Shown: piece by piece, positions 1-9,200 of the stretch
Layout of the letters: every line of letters begins with the position of its first letter
How positions within the stretch are numbered: position 1 is the stretch's first letter
From: Bradyrhizobium sp.
GTDB lineage: Bacteria > Pseudomonadota > Alphaproteobacteria > Rhizobiales > Xanthobacteraceae
NCBI GenBank assembly: GCA_013695565.1
Contig: JACDAG010000497.1
Location: forward strand, 1 to 18,509
DNA: 18,509 nucleotides
Direction: 5' to 3'
The notes under the pieces: model-generated
Told to the model about the DNA's origin: nothing
Database searches by the model: none
What the model saw: the letters and a program-made list of their open reading frames with translations, nothing else
Position numbers and translations under genes: made by a program

Positions 1-47
1 CCCCCCCCTCGCCGCGTACACATCTGTCACCCGATTTGCCGAAAGAG

Positions 48-92
48 CCCCTCACCCCAACCCTCTCCCCGCAAGGGCGGGGCGAGGGAGCA
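48..92. repeat. REP-like palindromic repeat upstream of trpB
   Basis: A C-rich arm (CCCCTCACCCCAACCCTCTC) runs into a hairpin in which CCCCGC pairs with GCGGGG across a short AAG-containing loop, followed by CGAGGGAG. The same core recurs twice in the trpB-trpA gap (1401-1466 and 1557-1600). The form is familiar from intergenic repeats of Bradyrhizobium. It lies about 40 bases before the trpB start and may form structure in the leader or end transcription of an upstream gene outside the window. That role is inference. Confidence 0.7.
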
Positions 93-132
93 GAGACAGC
101 ACGGCGACGCAGTTAGAAGAATTGATGGTCCG

Positions 133-1374
133 ATGAATCCAGGTCAGCCAAAAACCTCGCCAAATTCCTTGCCAAACTCCTTCCGCAGCGGTCCCGACGA
201 GCGCGGGCATTTCGGCAATTTCGGCGGACGCTTTGTCGCGGAAACGCTGATGCCGTTGATCCTCGACCTGGAAAAGGCCTACGCCGCCGCCAAGGCCGAT
301 CCGGCATTTCAGACCGAGATGAACGGCTATCTCAAGGACTATGTCGGCCGGCCGTCACCGCTGTATTTCGCCGAGCGCCTGACCGAGCGCCTCGGTGGCG
401 CGAAGGTCTATTTCAAGCGCGAAGAGCTCAACCACACCGGCTCGCACAAGGTCAACAACGTGCTCGGCCAGATCATGGTCGCGCGCCGCATGGGCAAGAA
501 GCGCATCATTGCCGAGACCGGCGCCGGCCAGCATGGCGTCGCCACCGCGACGCTGTGCGCACGGTTCGGGCTCGAATGCATCGTCTATATGGGCGCGGTC
601 GACGTCGCTCGTCAGGCGCCGAACGTGTTTCGCATGGAGATGCTGGGCGCCACGGTGATCCCGGTGCAATCAGGCACCCGCACGCTCAAGGACGCGATGA
701 ACGAGGCGCTGCGCGATTGGGTCACCAACGTGCACAACACCTTCTATTGCATCGGCACGGTGGCGGGCCCGCATCCCTATCCGATGATGGTGCGCGATTT
801 CCAGTCCGTGATCGGCGACGAGACCCGCGTGCAGATGCAAGCGGCCGAAGGCCGTCTTCCGGATTCGCTGATCGCCTGCATTGGCGGCGGCTCCAACGCG
901 ATGGGGCTGTTTCATCCGTTCCTCGACGATCCCTCCGTCGAGATTTTTGGGGTCGAAGCGGCCGGTCACGGCCTGACGCAATTGCATGCGGCCTCGATCG
1001 CGGGCGGCAGGCCCGGCGTACTGCACGGCAACCGCACTTATTTGCTGATGGACGATGACGGCCAGATCCAGGACGCGCATTCGATCTCGGCGGGGCTGGA
1101 TTATCCCGGCATCGGGCCGGAGCATTCCTGGCTCTACGAGACCGGCCGGGTCACCTATCTAAGCGCCACCGACGACGAGGCACTCGCTGCGTTCCAGTTG
1201 CTGTCGCGCCAGGAGGGCATCATCCCCGCGCTGGAATCCGCGCACGCCATCGCCAAGGTGATCGAGCTCGCGCCGAAGCGCCCGAAGGATCATCTGATGG
1301 TCGTCAACCTCTCCGGCCGCGGCGACAAGGATATCCCGCAGGTCGCCGAGATTCTGAAGGGTGAGAAGTCGTGA
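133..1374 (+). CDS. trpB: tryptophan synthase beta subunit
   Basis: This is the PLP-dependent beta subunit of tryptophan synthase, which condenses indole with L-serine to give L-tryptophan in the cytoplasmic alpha2beta2 complex. The 413-residue protein has the family N-terminus (GHFGNFGGRFVAETLMPL), the PLP lysine in the NHTGSHKVNN motif (Lys106), the ETGAGQHGVA segment, the phosphate-binding GGGSNA loop from residue 251, and the C-terminal SGRGDKD motif. Length is normal for the family. The ATG at 133 is chosen because the protein begins only about 30 residues before the conserved region; a purine-rich AGAAGAA lies some 12 bases upstream. trpA follows on the same strand after a 268-base gap filled with repeats. 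In related genomes trpF usually lies just upstream, which would be outside this window. Confidence 0.98.
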   Translation: MNPGQPKTSPNSLPNSFRSGPDERGHFGNFGGRFVAETLMPLILDLEKAYAAAKADPAFQTEMNGYLKDYVGRPSPLYFAERLTERLGGAKVYFKREELNHTGSHKVNNVLGQIMVARRMGKKRIIAETGAGQHGVATATLCARFGLECIVYMGAVDVARQAPNVFRMEMLGATVIPVQSGTRTLKDAMNEALRDWVTNVHNTFYCIGTVAGPHPYPMMVRDFQSVIGDETRVQMQAAEGRLPDSLIACIGGGSNAMGLFHPFLDDPSVEIFGVEAAGHGLTQLHAASIAGGRPGVLHGNRTYLLMDDDGQIQDAHSISAGLDYPGIGPEHSWLYETGRVTYLSATDDEALAAFQLLSRQEGIIPALESAHAIAKVIELAPKRPKDHLMVVNLSGRGDKDIPQVAEILKGEKS

Positions 1375-1400
1375 TGATCGCTTGTATCGCGCCCGCGGAG

Positions 1401-1466
1401 AGAGCCCCCACCCTAACCCTAAGAGCGAGCTTCGCTCGTCTCGACCCCCGCAAGCGGGAGAGGGAA
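1401..1466. repeat. REP-like repeat, left copy of an inverted pair, with internal insertion
   Basis: This copy begins AGAGCCCCCACCCTAACCCT and ends CCCCGCAAGCGGGAGAGGGA. It matches the reverse complement of the copy at 1557-1600, except for about 23 extra bases in the middle. The extra bases contain a small perfect hairpin: GAGCGA (1423-1428), loop GCT, TCGCTC (1432-1437). The repeat starts 26 bases after the trpB stop. Confidence 0.75.
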
Positions 1467-1556
1467 TCGACCGTTGCCGTGGCGCGCGCCTCGCTTACAA
1501 ATCACCGACGTCTCATCCCCGTTGCTTTGAACAGACCATCGGCGCGCCGTGCTCTG

Positions 1557-1600
1557 CCCCCTCTCCCGCTTGCGGGGGAGGGTTGGGGTGGGGGTGTCTC
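1557..1600. repeat. REP-like repeat, right copy of an inverted pair before trpA
   Basis: The sequence CCCCCTCTCCCGCTTGCGGG followed by GGAGGGTTGGGGTGGGGGTG is the inverted counterpart of 1401-1466. A CCCGC/GCGGG hairpin lies inside it. The two arms, about 90 bases apart, could fold on each other in a trpBA transcript and bring trpB and trpA closer, or stall transcription between them. No clear Shine-Dalgarno sequence is visible between this repeat and the trpA ATG at 1643. Confidence 0.75.
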
Positions 1601-1642
1601 CGCGGGCGAGGGCCTTGGTAACAGCACAGCGAGTGCCGCAGC

Positions 1643-2479
1643 ATGACCACCCGTATCGACGCACGCTTCGCCGAACTCGCGAAAGAAGGCCGCTCGGCTT
1701 TCGTCACCTTCCTGATGGCCGGCGATCCCGATCCGAAGACGTCGCTCGACATTATCAAGGCGCTGCCGAAGGCCGGCGCCGACATTATCGAGATCGGGAT
1801 GCCCTTTACCGATCCGATGGCCGACGGCCCGTCGATCCAGGCCGCGGGTCTGCGGGCGCTGAAGGCCGGCATGACCCTGAAGAAGACGCTGGAGATGGTG
1901 CGCGGCTTCCGCAAGGACGACGACACCACGCCGCTGGTGCTGATGGGTTATTACAATCCGATCTACATCTACGGCGTCGACAAGTTTCTCGTCGATGCGA
2001 AGGCTGCCGGTGTCGACGGCCTGATCATCGTCGACCTGCCGCCGGAAGAGGACGACGAATTGTGCCTGCCGGCGATGAAGGCCGGCTTGAATTTCATACG
2101 GCTGGCGACGCCGACCACCGATGACAAGCGGCTGCCCGCGGTCCTCGCGAACACCTCGGGCTTTGTCTATTACGTCTCGATCACCGGCATCACCGGCAGC
2201 GCCAGTGCTGATTCCGGGGCGGTCGGCGAAGCCGTGGCCCGGATCAAGCGGCATACCAAACTGCCGGTCTGCGTCGGCTTCGGCATCCGCACCCCGGATG
2301 TCGCGCGCGCGGTCGCCGAGAGCGCCAATGGCGCCGTGGTCGGTACCGCGCTGGTCGATGCCTTGAAGGGCAGCCTCGACGCCGAGGGGCAGGCGACCGC
2401 CAAAACCGTACCCGCCGTGGCCGACCTCGTTGCCGCCCTGGCGCAGGGCGTGCGGGGCGCCAAACAGCCCGCAGAATAG
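1643..2479 (+). CDS. trpA: tryptophan synthase alpha subunit
   Basis: The alpha subunit is a TIM-barrel enzyme that cleaves indole-3-glycerol phosphate to indole and glyceraldehyde 3-phosphate and passes indole to TrpB. The 278-residue protein shows the catalytic pair at the expected places: Glu50 in IIEIGMPFTDP and Asp61 in MADGPSIQ, matching E. coli Glu49 and Asp60. Other family blocks are LMGYYNPIYIYG, IVDLPPEE, YYVSITGITG and the phosphate-binding VCVGFGIRTP and NGAVVGTALV segments. The start at 1643 gives the usual N-terminus (TTRIDARFAEL). It presumably shares a transcript with trpB, although the 268-base gap is unusually wide for a trpBA pair and is occupied by an inverted repeat pair. 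Confidence 0.98.
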   Translation: MTTRIDARFAELAKEGRSAFVTFLMAGDPDPKTSLDIIKALPKAGADIIEIGMPFTDPMADGPSIQAAGLRALKAGMTLKKTLEMVRGFRKDDDTTPLVLMGYYNPIYIYGVDKFLVDAKAAGVDGLIIVDLPPEEDDELCLPAMKAGLNFIRLATPTTDDKRLPAVLANTSGFVYYVSITGITGSASADSGAVGEAVARIKRHTKLPVCVGFGIRTPDVARAVAESANGAVVGTALVDALKGSLDAEGQATAKTVPAVADLVAALAQGVRGAKQPAE

Positions 2480-2552
2480 GCCATATTGGCGTAGAATGAG
2501 GCGTTACCTGCGGCTTGCCGGGCCTCGTTCGGGCCGCCATATATTCGACGTA

Positions 2553-2640
2553 GCGTTTTCGAGCGAAGTGGATACCGGTTCGCATAGCAATCAAGTTTAC
2601 GCAGATTGCGTAGACTTATCTGCGGTAGAAAACGCGTCAA
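2553..2640. repeat. Dispersed intergenic repeat (long variant) between trpA and accD
   Basis: The element starts GCGTTTTCGAGCGAAGTGGA (2553) and ends with GAAAACGCGTCAA (2628-2640). The outer ends GCGTTTTC and GAAAACGC are perfect inverted repeats. It shares both ends with the element at 14419-14468 but carries about 40 extra internal bases. The insert holds its own inverted repeats: TACGCA (2598-2603) with TGCGTA (2607-2612), and CGCAGAT (2600-2606) with ATCTGCG (2618-2624). It ends about 40 bases before accD, so any accD promoter or leader is in or next to it. Confidence 0.8.
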
Positions 2641-2681
2641 GATAGAAGGTCGATGCGTCCAACCGCATTTCGGAGCGAAAC

Positions 2682-3623
2682 ATGAATTGGCTCACCAACG
2701 TCGTCCGGCCGAAGATCCGCAGCATCCTGCGCCGTGAGACGCCGGAGAATCTGTGGATCAAGTGCCCGGATTCCGGGCAACTGGTGTTCTACAAGGATGT
2801 CGAGGCCAACCAGTTCGTGATTCCCGGCTCGAACTACCACATGCGCATGGGCGCCGTGGCGCGGCTGAAATCAATCTTCGACAACGAGACCTGGTACGAC
2901 ATCGCGCTGCCTGACGTGACCGCCGATCCGCTGAAGTTTCGCGACGAGCGCAAATACGCCGACCGCATCAAGGATGCGCGGGCAAAAACCGGCCTGAACG
3001 ATGCCATCAAGGTCGGCTACGGCAAGCTCGAAGGCGCCGGCGTTGTCATCGCCGTGCAGGATTTCGATTTCATGGGCGGTTCGCTCGGCATGGCCGCGGG
3101 CGAAGCGATCGTGCGCGGGCTCGAACTCGCGGTCGAAAAGAAATCGCCGTTCATCGTGTTCGCGGCTTCCGGCGGCGCGCGGATGCAGGAAGGCATTTTG
3201 TCGCTGATGCAGATGCCGCGCACCACCGTCGGCGTGCAGATGCTGCGCGAGGCAAAACTGCCCTACATCGTGGTGCTGACCAACCCGACCACCGGCGGTG
3301 TCACCGCGTCCTATGCGATGCTGGGCGATGTGCAGATCGCCGAGCCCGGCGCGCTGATCGGGTTCGCCGGCGCGCGCGTGATCGAACAGACCATCCGTGA
3401 GAAATTGCCGGAAGGCTTTCAGCGCGCCGAATATCTGCGCGACCATGGCATGGTCGACATGGTGGTGCATCGCCACGAAATGCGCCCCACTTTGGCGCGG
3501 CTCTGCCGTCTCTTCACAAAATCGCCGGCGCTCGATGTCGTATCGAAGCCCGCGCCGCAGGTCACCGATCCGGCCCAGATCGTGTCGGCGCCGGAAGCGG
3601 TGCCGGCCGCACCTCACGCGTGA
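2682..3623 (+). CDS. accD: acetyl-CoA carboxylase carboxyltransferase subunit beta
   Basis: AccD pairs with AccA (not in the window) to move the carboxyl group from carboxybiotin-BCCP to acetyl-CoA, giving malonyl-CoA for fatty acid synthesis. The 313-residue protein contains the crotonase-like carboxyltransferase core: GGSLGMAAGEAI, FAASGGARMQEGILSLMQM, NPTTGGVTASYAMLGD and GFAGARVIEQT. The start at 2682 follows a GGAG Shine-Dalgarno sequence (about 2671-2674). The N-terminal zinc ribbon of the E. coli protein is degraded: only Cys28 remains, while the other three ligand positions are Ser31, Ile47 and Ser50. From memory the same change occurs in other Bradyrhizobium AccD proteins, so it is a lineage trait rather than a mutation. 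The stop overlaps the folC start. Confidence 0.97.
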   Translation: MNWLTNVVRPKIRSILRRETPENLWIKCPDSGQLVFYKDVEANQFVIPGSNYHMRMGAVARLKSIFDNETWYDIALPDVTADPLKFRDERKYADRIKDARAKTGLNDAIKVGYGKLEGAGVVIAVQDFDFMGGSLGMAAGEAIVRGLELAVEKKSPFIVFAASGGARMQEGILSLMQMPRTTVGVQMLREAKLPYIVVLTNPTTGGVTASYAMLGDVQIAEPGALIGFAGARVIEQTIREKLPEGFQRAEYLRDHGMVDMVVHRHEMRPTLARLCRLFTKSPALDVVSKPAPQVTDPAQIVSAPEAVPAAPHA

Positions 3624-4987
3624 ACGCACCCGCCGCCAGACCGCAGCCTTCGCTCGACGAACTGATCGCGCGGCTGTCGGCGCTCCATCCCAGCCGTATC
3701 GATCTCAGCCTCGATCGCATGCAGGGGCTGTTGGCGCAGCTCGATCATCCCGAACGCAAGCTGCCGCCGGTGGTTCATGTCGCCGGCACCAATGGCAAGG
3801 GTTCCACCATTGCCTATCTGCGCGCGATCCTGGAAGCCGCAGGCCTGCGCGTCCACGTCTATACCTCGCCCTATCTGGTGCGGCTCAACGAATGCTATCG
3901 GCTCGGCCGCAGCGGCGGCGGGGTGCTGGTCGGCGACGACGACTTGCGCGCCGTGCTGGAAGATTGCGAGCGCGCCAACGCCGGCGATCCGATCACGATT
4001 TTCGAAATCGAGACCGCTGCGGCGTTCTGTCTTTTCGCGCAGCATCCGGCCGATGTCGTGCTGCTGGAAGTCGGGCTCGGCGGACGGCTGGACGCCACCA
4101 ATGTGATCGACGCGCCGCTCGCGGCCGTGATCGCGCCGGTCAGCATGGATCACACGGAATTCCTCGGAAATTCACTCACCGCGATTGCCGGCGAGAAAGC
4201 CGCGATCATCAAGCGCAACACGCCGGTGATTTGCGCGGAGCAGGCGCCGGAAGCGATGGCGGTGATCGAGGCGGAGGCCAATCGCATGCGCGCGCCGTTG
4301 CATGCGGCAGGCCAGCAATGGCACGTCAGCGTCGAGCGCGGCCGGCTGGTCTATCAGGACGATCGCGGCCTGATGGATCTGGTGGCGCCAAAACTGTTCG
4401 GCCGGCATCAGTTCGACAATGCGGGGCTCGCGATCGCGACCTTGCGCGCGCTCGATACGTTCAGGATCGGCATGCCCGATTTCGAGGCCGGCATCGTCAA
4501 TGCCGAATGGCCGGCGCGGATGCAGCGGCTGGTCTCGGGCGCGCTGATCGAGGAGGGCCCGCAGGGCTGCGAGATCTGGCTCGATGGCGGGCACAATGCC
4601 GAAGGCGGGCGCGTCGCGGCGGCCGCACTGGGCGATCTGGAGGAACGGGTGTCGCGGCCGCTTGTCGTGATCGCAGGCATGATGGGCAACAAGGATGCGG
4701 GCGCCTTCCTCGCCAATTTCGCCGGGCTGACGCGTCATATCATGGCGGTGCCGATACCCGGTCGCGACAACGCGAGTTTGACGGTCATGGCGACGTCGAT
4801 GCCGCCGGACCGGCTGGCAGATGCCGCGCGCTCGCTCGGCATGCGCGTGGAGAACGCCGCAAGCGTCGAGGCCGCGCTTCAGGCGCTGTCGAAGCTGGCC
4901 TACGAAGTGCCGCCGCGCATCCTGATCACGGGCTCGCTCTACCTCGCCGGCCACGTTCTTGCTCGTAATGGCACGCCGCCTGCATGA
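3620..4987 (+). CDS. folC: bifunctional dihydrofolate synthase / folylpolyglutamate synthase
   Basis: FolC is a Mur-ligase-type ATP enzyme that adds glutamate to dihydropteroate and then extends the polyglutamate tail of folates. The 455-residue protein has the ATP P-loop HVAGTNGKGST (GTNGKGS at residues 56-62), the YTSPYLVRLNE segment (81-91), the LLEVGLGGRLDATNVID motif (about 148-164) and SMDHTEFLG (175-183). The C-terminal domain carries the LDGGHNAEGG signature typical of the family. The start is a GTG at 3620 that overlaps the accD TGA in a four-base GTGA junction, so translation is probably coupled to accD. accD-folC adjacency is common in proteobacteria. No clear terminator is visible between folC and the next gene. 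Confidence 0.96.
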   Translation: MNAPAARPQPSLDELIARLSALHPSRIDLSLDRMQGLLAQLDHPERKLPPVVHVAGTNGKGSTIAYLRAILEAAGLRVHVYTSPYLVRLNECYRLGRSGGGVLVGDDDLRAVLEDCERANAGDPITIFEIETAAAFCLFAQHPADVVLLEVGLGGRLDATNVIDAPLAAVIAPVSMDHTEFLGNSLTAIAGEKAAIIKRNTPVICAEQAPEAMAVIEAEANRMRAPLHAAGQQWHVSVERGRLVYQDDRGLMDLVAPKLFGRHQFDNAGLAIATLRALDTFRIGMPDFEAGIVNAEWPARMQRLVSGALIEEGPQGCEIWLDGGHNAEGGRVAAAALGDLEERVSRPLVVIAGMMGNKDAGAFLANFAGLTRHIMAVPIPGRDNASLTVMATSMPPDRLADAARSLGMRVENAASVEAALQALSKLAYEVPPRILITGSLYLAGHVLARNGTPPA

Positions 4988-5029
4988 GATAGGTGGCGCA
5001 CGTCAGCCGCGACAAGGATTGGAATCACC

Positions 5030-5770
5030 ATGCGTTTTGCCGCGATTGCCGATGTCCACGGAAATTATCTCGCGCTCGAAGCCGTGCTGGCCGACATCCG
5101 CGCGCATCATATCAGCGAAATCGTCAATCTCGGCGACATGGCGAGCGGTCCGCTCGATGCGCGGCGGACCATGGATGCGCTGATGGCGCTCGATGCCGTG
5201 CATGTGCTCGGTAATCATGACCGCTGGCTGATCGATCGGCCGGTCGAGAAGATGGGCTCGTGGGAGCGGCCCGCTTTTGCGCAACTCGACGCCAGTCATC
5301 TCGACTGGCTGCGCACGGTGCCTGCAACGAAAATATACCGCGATCAGGTCTTTCTCTGCCACGCCACGCCTGCCGACGATAATACCTACTGGCTTGAAGC
5401 GGTGACATCAGACGGCTCGGTCAGGATGGCGACGCTGGAAGCGATCGAAAAGGAAGCGCAAGGAATCCAGCAGTCGCTGATCCTGTGCGCCCATACCCAC
5501 ATCGCACGCGCGGTGCGGCTGGGTGACGGACGCCTGGTGGTTAATCCCGGCAGCGTCGGCGGTCCCGGTTTTTCCTACAATGTTCCATTCCCGCATGTGA
5601 TCGAGGCCGGCACCCCGGACGCACGCTATGCGATCCTCGAACTGGCTGGCGGATCGTGGCGTGTGACCTTCCGCCATGTGCCCTACGATCATGATGCGAT
5701 GGCGACTCTGGCGCGCCGTAACGGCGAGCCGGAACTGGCATCCGCACTGGCCACGGGCTGGATCAGATAA
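5030..5770 (+). CDS. calcineurin-like metallophosphoesterase (YfcE/MJ0936-type)
   Basis: This 246-residue protein is a two-metal phosphoesterase; its substrate cannot be told from sequence. All metal-binding motifs are visible: Asp8 and His10 in ADVHGN, Asp36 in NLGDM, Asn62 and His63 in GNHDR, His111 in CHATP, and His155 and His157 in CAHTHI. The NPGSVGGPG segment (172-180) is typical of the YfcE/MJ0936 branch. There is no signal peptide, so it is cytoplasmic. The start at 5030 follows an AAGGA about 12 bases upstream. It begins 42 bases after folC on the same strand and may be the last gene of that transcript, ending at the hairpin 5778-5804. A phosphodiesterase or protein phosphatase role are both possible. 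Confidence 0.9.
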   Translation: MRFAAIADVHGNYLALEAVLADIRAHHISEIVNLGDMASGPLDARRTMDALMALDAVHVLGNHDRWLIDRPVEKMGSWERPAFAQLDASHLDWLRTVPATKIYRDQVFLCHATPADDNTYWLEAVTSDGSVRMATLEAIEKEAQGIQQSLILCAHTHIARAVRLGDGRLVVNPGSVGGPGFSYNVPFPHVIEAGTPDARYAILELAGGSWRVTFRHVPYDHDAMATLARRNGEPELASALATGWIR

Positions 5771-5777
5771 CGCAACA

Positions 5778-5804
5778 AAACGGCCGGCGATGAGCCGGCC
5801 GTTT
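5778..5804. terminator. Bidirectional intrinsic terminator between the metallophosphoesterase and trxA
   Basis: AAACGGCCGGC (5778-5788) and GCCGGCCGTTT (5794-5804) form a perfect 11-base-pair stem with the loop GATGA. The stem ends in A-T pairs and is flanked by As on the left and Ts on the right, so it can act on either strand. It lies between convergent genes: 7 bases after the plus-strand metallophosphoesterase stop and 25 bases past the minus-strand trxA stop. Confidence 0.88.
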
Positions 5805-5829
5805 CAAATCACAAATCAATCGAAATCGA

Positions 5830-6150
5830 TCACACCGCAGCTGTAATCCACTGCTGCAGCTTCGCCTTCGGCGCGGCGCCGACCTGGCGCGAGGCCATCT
5901 CGCCGCCCTTGAAGATCATCAGGGTCGGGATCGACATCACGCCGTATTTCGAGGCCGTCTTCGGGCTCTCGTCGACGTTCAATTTCACGATCTTGACCTT
6001 GTCGCCCAACGCGCCGGAAATCTCGTCAAGCGCAGGTGCGATCATGCGGCAGGGGCCGCACCATTCGGCCCAGAAGTCCACGACCACAGGGCCGGTCGCC
6101 TTGAGCACTTCGGCTTCGAAATCGGCGTCAGAAACCTTGCCAACGGCCAT
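5830..6150 (-). CDS. trxA: thioredoxin
   Basis: A 106-residue thioredoxin, a cytoplasmic protein disulfide reductase that is recharged by thioredoxin reductase. The active site WCGPC spans residues 30-34 within VVVDFWAEWCGPCRM, and the cis-proline lies in GVMSIPTLMIFKGG. The ATG at 6150 is preferred to one 48 bases upstream because it follows a GAGG Shine-Dalgarno sequence with about seven bases of spacing and gives the standard thioredoxin length; the longer reading would add 16 non-conserved residues. It lies 68 bases downstream of addA on the same strand and is the last gene before the shared terminator at 5778-5804. Confidence 0.97.
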   Translation of the reverse strand: MAVGKVSDADFEAEVLKATGPVVVDFWAEWCGPCRMIAPALDEISGALGDKVKIVKLNVDESPKTASKYGVMSIPTLMIFKGGEMASRQVGAAPKAKLQQWITAAV

Positions 6151-6218
6151 GGGAATACCTCGTTCGGTTGGAAACAGCGGCGCGGATGAGAATCGCACCC
6201 GTCAGGATATGGGCAAAC

Positions 6219-9200
6219 CTATGAACGCGATCTTGCCGGGTCAAGCGCGGTCACGCCGAGATGATAGGATGCCAGCGCCGCGTCCAGCGCGGGGGCGGAA
6301 ATCTCCATCAAATCAGGCGTTTCGGTCCAAAGCAGCGCGGCCCGGACCGGCAGCTGGGGATAAAGTTTTGCGAGTACCGCCCGGTAGAGGGCAAGTTGGC
6401 GGACATGGCCGCGGGGAGCCTCGTCCGGGGTCCTGGGCGGGGCGTGGTTGGTCTTGTAATCCACGATCAAAACCTCCCGCTCCGTGACCACCAGCCGGTC
6501 GATTTGCCCGGAAACCAGCGCTGGCGGTTGTCCGGGCCGGTCCAGCCGTCCAACGATCGAGACCTCGGCCTGGCTGCCGGCTGCGAAGGCGTGCGCAAAC
6601 CGCGGATCTGCGATCAGTGCGACCGCGCCGTCCGCCAGCGCGCGCCGTTCGTCCTCGGTCCAGCCTTCGGCGTTGCGCGCGAGATAGGATAGTGCGGCCT
6701 CGTGACGGCGTTCGGGTGCGATATCAGGCAGCGATTGCAGCAGCCGGTGCACCAGCGAGCCGCGCTTGAGCGCCCGCGCCCGCGCGAGGATCGATTCGCC
6801 GGACCGGATCGGGTGGCTATCGTCGTCAGCGGGATCGGAAGGGCGCAGCAAACTGCCCGTGGCCGTTTCCGAGGGCGCTGGTGTCTGCAACCAGGACGGC
6901 AGCACGATCGATGTTTCCGTCGGTGGCTCCGCGGCCGGGCCATCCGAGAGCGCAACATCGTAGGCCCGCGAATAGCGCTTCACCACGCCGTTCGGTGCCT
7001 GGATTTCCTGAAGCTGCAATTCGGAAGTGGCGAGGCCCTTGGCGATCAGATCGTACCAGGAGAATTTGCGCACAGAGGTCATGTTGCCGGGCATGCAGCC
7101 GCCGACGACCAGCCGGTCGGCGGCGCGCGTCATCGCGACATAGAGCAGGCGGCGGTATTCATCCTCTGTATCGCCGATCATCGCCGCGCGCGCGTTGACG
7201 ATAACGGCGGGATCATCGGCCTTCCGGCCGGCCCAGACCACGACACCGGGCGCATGCGGACCGGCATTGCCCTGCGGCAGATTGATCAGTTTCAGCCGCT
7301 GCGTATCCGAAGGCGAGGTCGTGGTATCCACCAGGAACACGACGGAAGCTTCCAGGCCCTTGGCGCCATGCACGGTCATGACGCGGACTTCGTCGCGCGA
7401 GATTTCCATATCGCGCTTCACCTCGAGGTCGGCCGCACGCAGCCACGCCACAAAACCCTGCAACGCGGCCGGTGCCTTGCGCTCGTAGTTCAGCGCGAGT
7501 TCCAAAAACTCATCGAGCGCGTCGTTGGCTTCGTGGCCGAGCCGCCGCAGGATGCGGGCACGGCCGCCGTCGCCGCCGAGCAGCCAGGCAAAGAAGGCGA
7601 ACGGCGTTTCGCTGACGAAGCGGCGCTCGCATTGTTCGAGACGCTTCAGCGCCTTCGCGATGCGCTCGTCTGACGCGGCCTGCGCTGATAATGCGTGGCG
7701 CAGCGATCCCCTGCGTTGCCAGGCCAGCTTGAACAAATCGTCGTCGGTGAGCCCGAACAACGGGCTCTTCAGCGCCACCGCGAGCGCCAGATCGTCCTGC
7801 GGCAGCAGCAACGCGTCCGCAAGGTTCATCAGATCGATGACCGCGATATGCTCGGTCAGCTTGAGCCGGTCGGCGCCGGCGACGGGCACATTGGCGTGCT
7901 TCAGCGCCTGGATCACGGCATCGAACGCATTGCCGCGGCGGCGCACCAGCACCAGCATGTCGCCATAGCGCAGTGGACGGCGGCTACCGCTGCTGCCGGT
8001 CATGGTCCCGCTTTCGACCAGCGACTTGATCTCGCCTTGAATGCGCCGGGCGAGCTTGACTTCCGGGCTGGTCACCGAGACGCCGTCGAACGGCGCGCGC
8101 CAGCCTTCAAGGTCCGGCCGATCATCGGCCACCGCCAACTCCCAGAGATCGATCAGGCTGGGCCCTGCGTCTTCGAGCGCATAGTGGATCGGGTAGCCAT
8201 TATCGACGGCGTGGATGCTGCGATAGATATCCTGCTCGCGAAACACGTGGTCGACAGAATGCAGGATCGCCGGTCCCGAGCGGAACGAATAATTGAACGA
8301 CACCGGATCGAATTTCAGGCCGGCATCCTCGAATTTCTTCTTCAGTGCCCGCCGGCGCAGGTCGAATTCGCGGGGGGCGGCGCCCTGGAACGAGAAGATC
8401 GACTGCTTCTCGTCGCCGACCGCGAACACCGTGCGCATCACGCCGTCGCGGGCGCCGGCGCCCGAGGTGAATTCGGAAATGATATGCGCGACAATGTCCC
8501 ATTGCCGCGGGCTGGTATCCTGCGCCTCGTCGATCAGCACATGGTCGACGCCACGATCGAGCTTGTAATGCACCCAGCCGGACGAAACGCGGTCGAGCAT
8601 CGCCAGCGTCTTGTCGATCAGGTCGTCATAGTCGAGCAGCCCGCGCTCCAGCTTCTCGCGGCGGTAATTTGCCGCCGCCGCGGTCGCGATATGCAGCAGC
8701 GCCTCGGTGCGGTCGCGGGCGACCAGCGCGCGGCGCCGCTCGATCAGGGGCGTGAGGCGATCAATCTCCGAGTTAAATAGTCGGCCGGCAGCCGGATTGT
8801 TATCGCCGAATTTCTTCGTCACCACCGCTGCACGTGGGGTGCGCTCGTCGGTCAGGAATACGCCGAGATACTCGTCGACCTGCGCGCTTCCGGTGAAGAT
8901 CAGCGCGCCGCGCAACCGCTCCGCCTGCTTCTGATCGGCCTTGCTGCTGGTGCCGAGCACCAATGCCACTTCTTCCCAGCGCGCCCGCGGCAGGTTCGGT
9001 CCATCGATGATGTCGCGCTCGACGGCTTCGATCCGGTCGTCCGGACCGACGCCCAGCGCGGCGTTGACCTGTGCGGCGGCCGCATGGGCGCTGCCGGCAG
9101 TGTCCGTCCATGCCATGAAGTGATCGCGGCTCAGGCACGCCTCGCGCACCACATCCTTGAAGGTGACGTCGGCGGCGCTCGCCATCGCCGTCATCAGCGC

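Noticed and set aside
2871..3629. Open frame of 252 codons opposite accD
   Set aside because: It is the mirror of the accD coding sequence, with His/Arg-rich composition and no domain.
3397..4968. Open frame of 523 codons overlapping folC in another frame
   Set aside because: It is extremely rich in Arg, Ala and Gly with no recognisable motif, and folC in the neighbouring frame has all family motifs.
7695..8780. Open frame of 361 codons opposite addA
   Set aside because: It is antisense to the conserved helicase core, with composition typical of a shadow frame.
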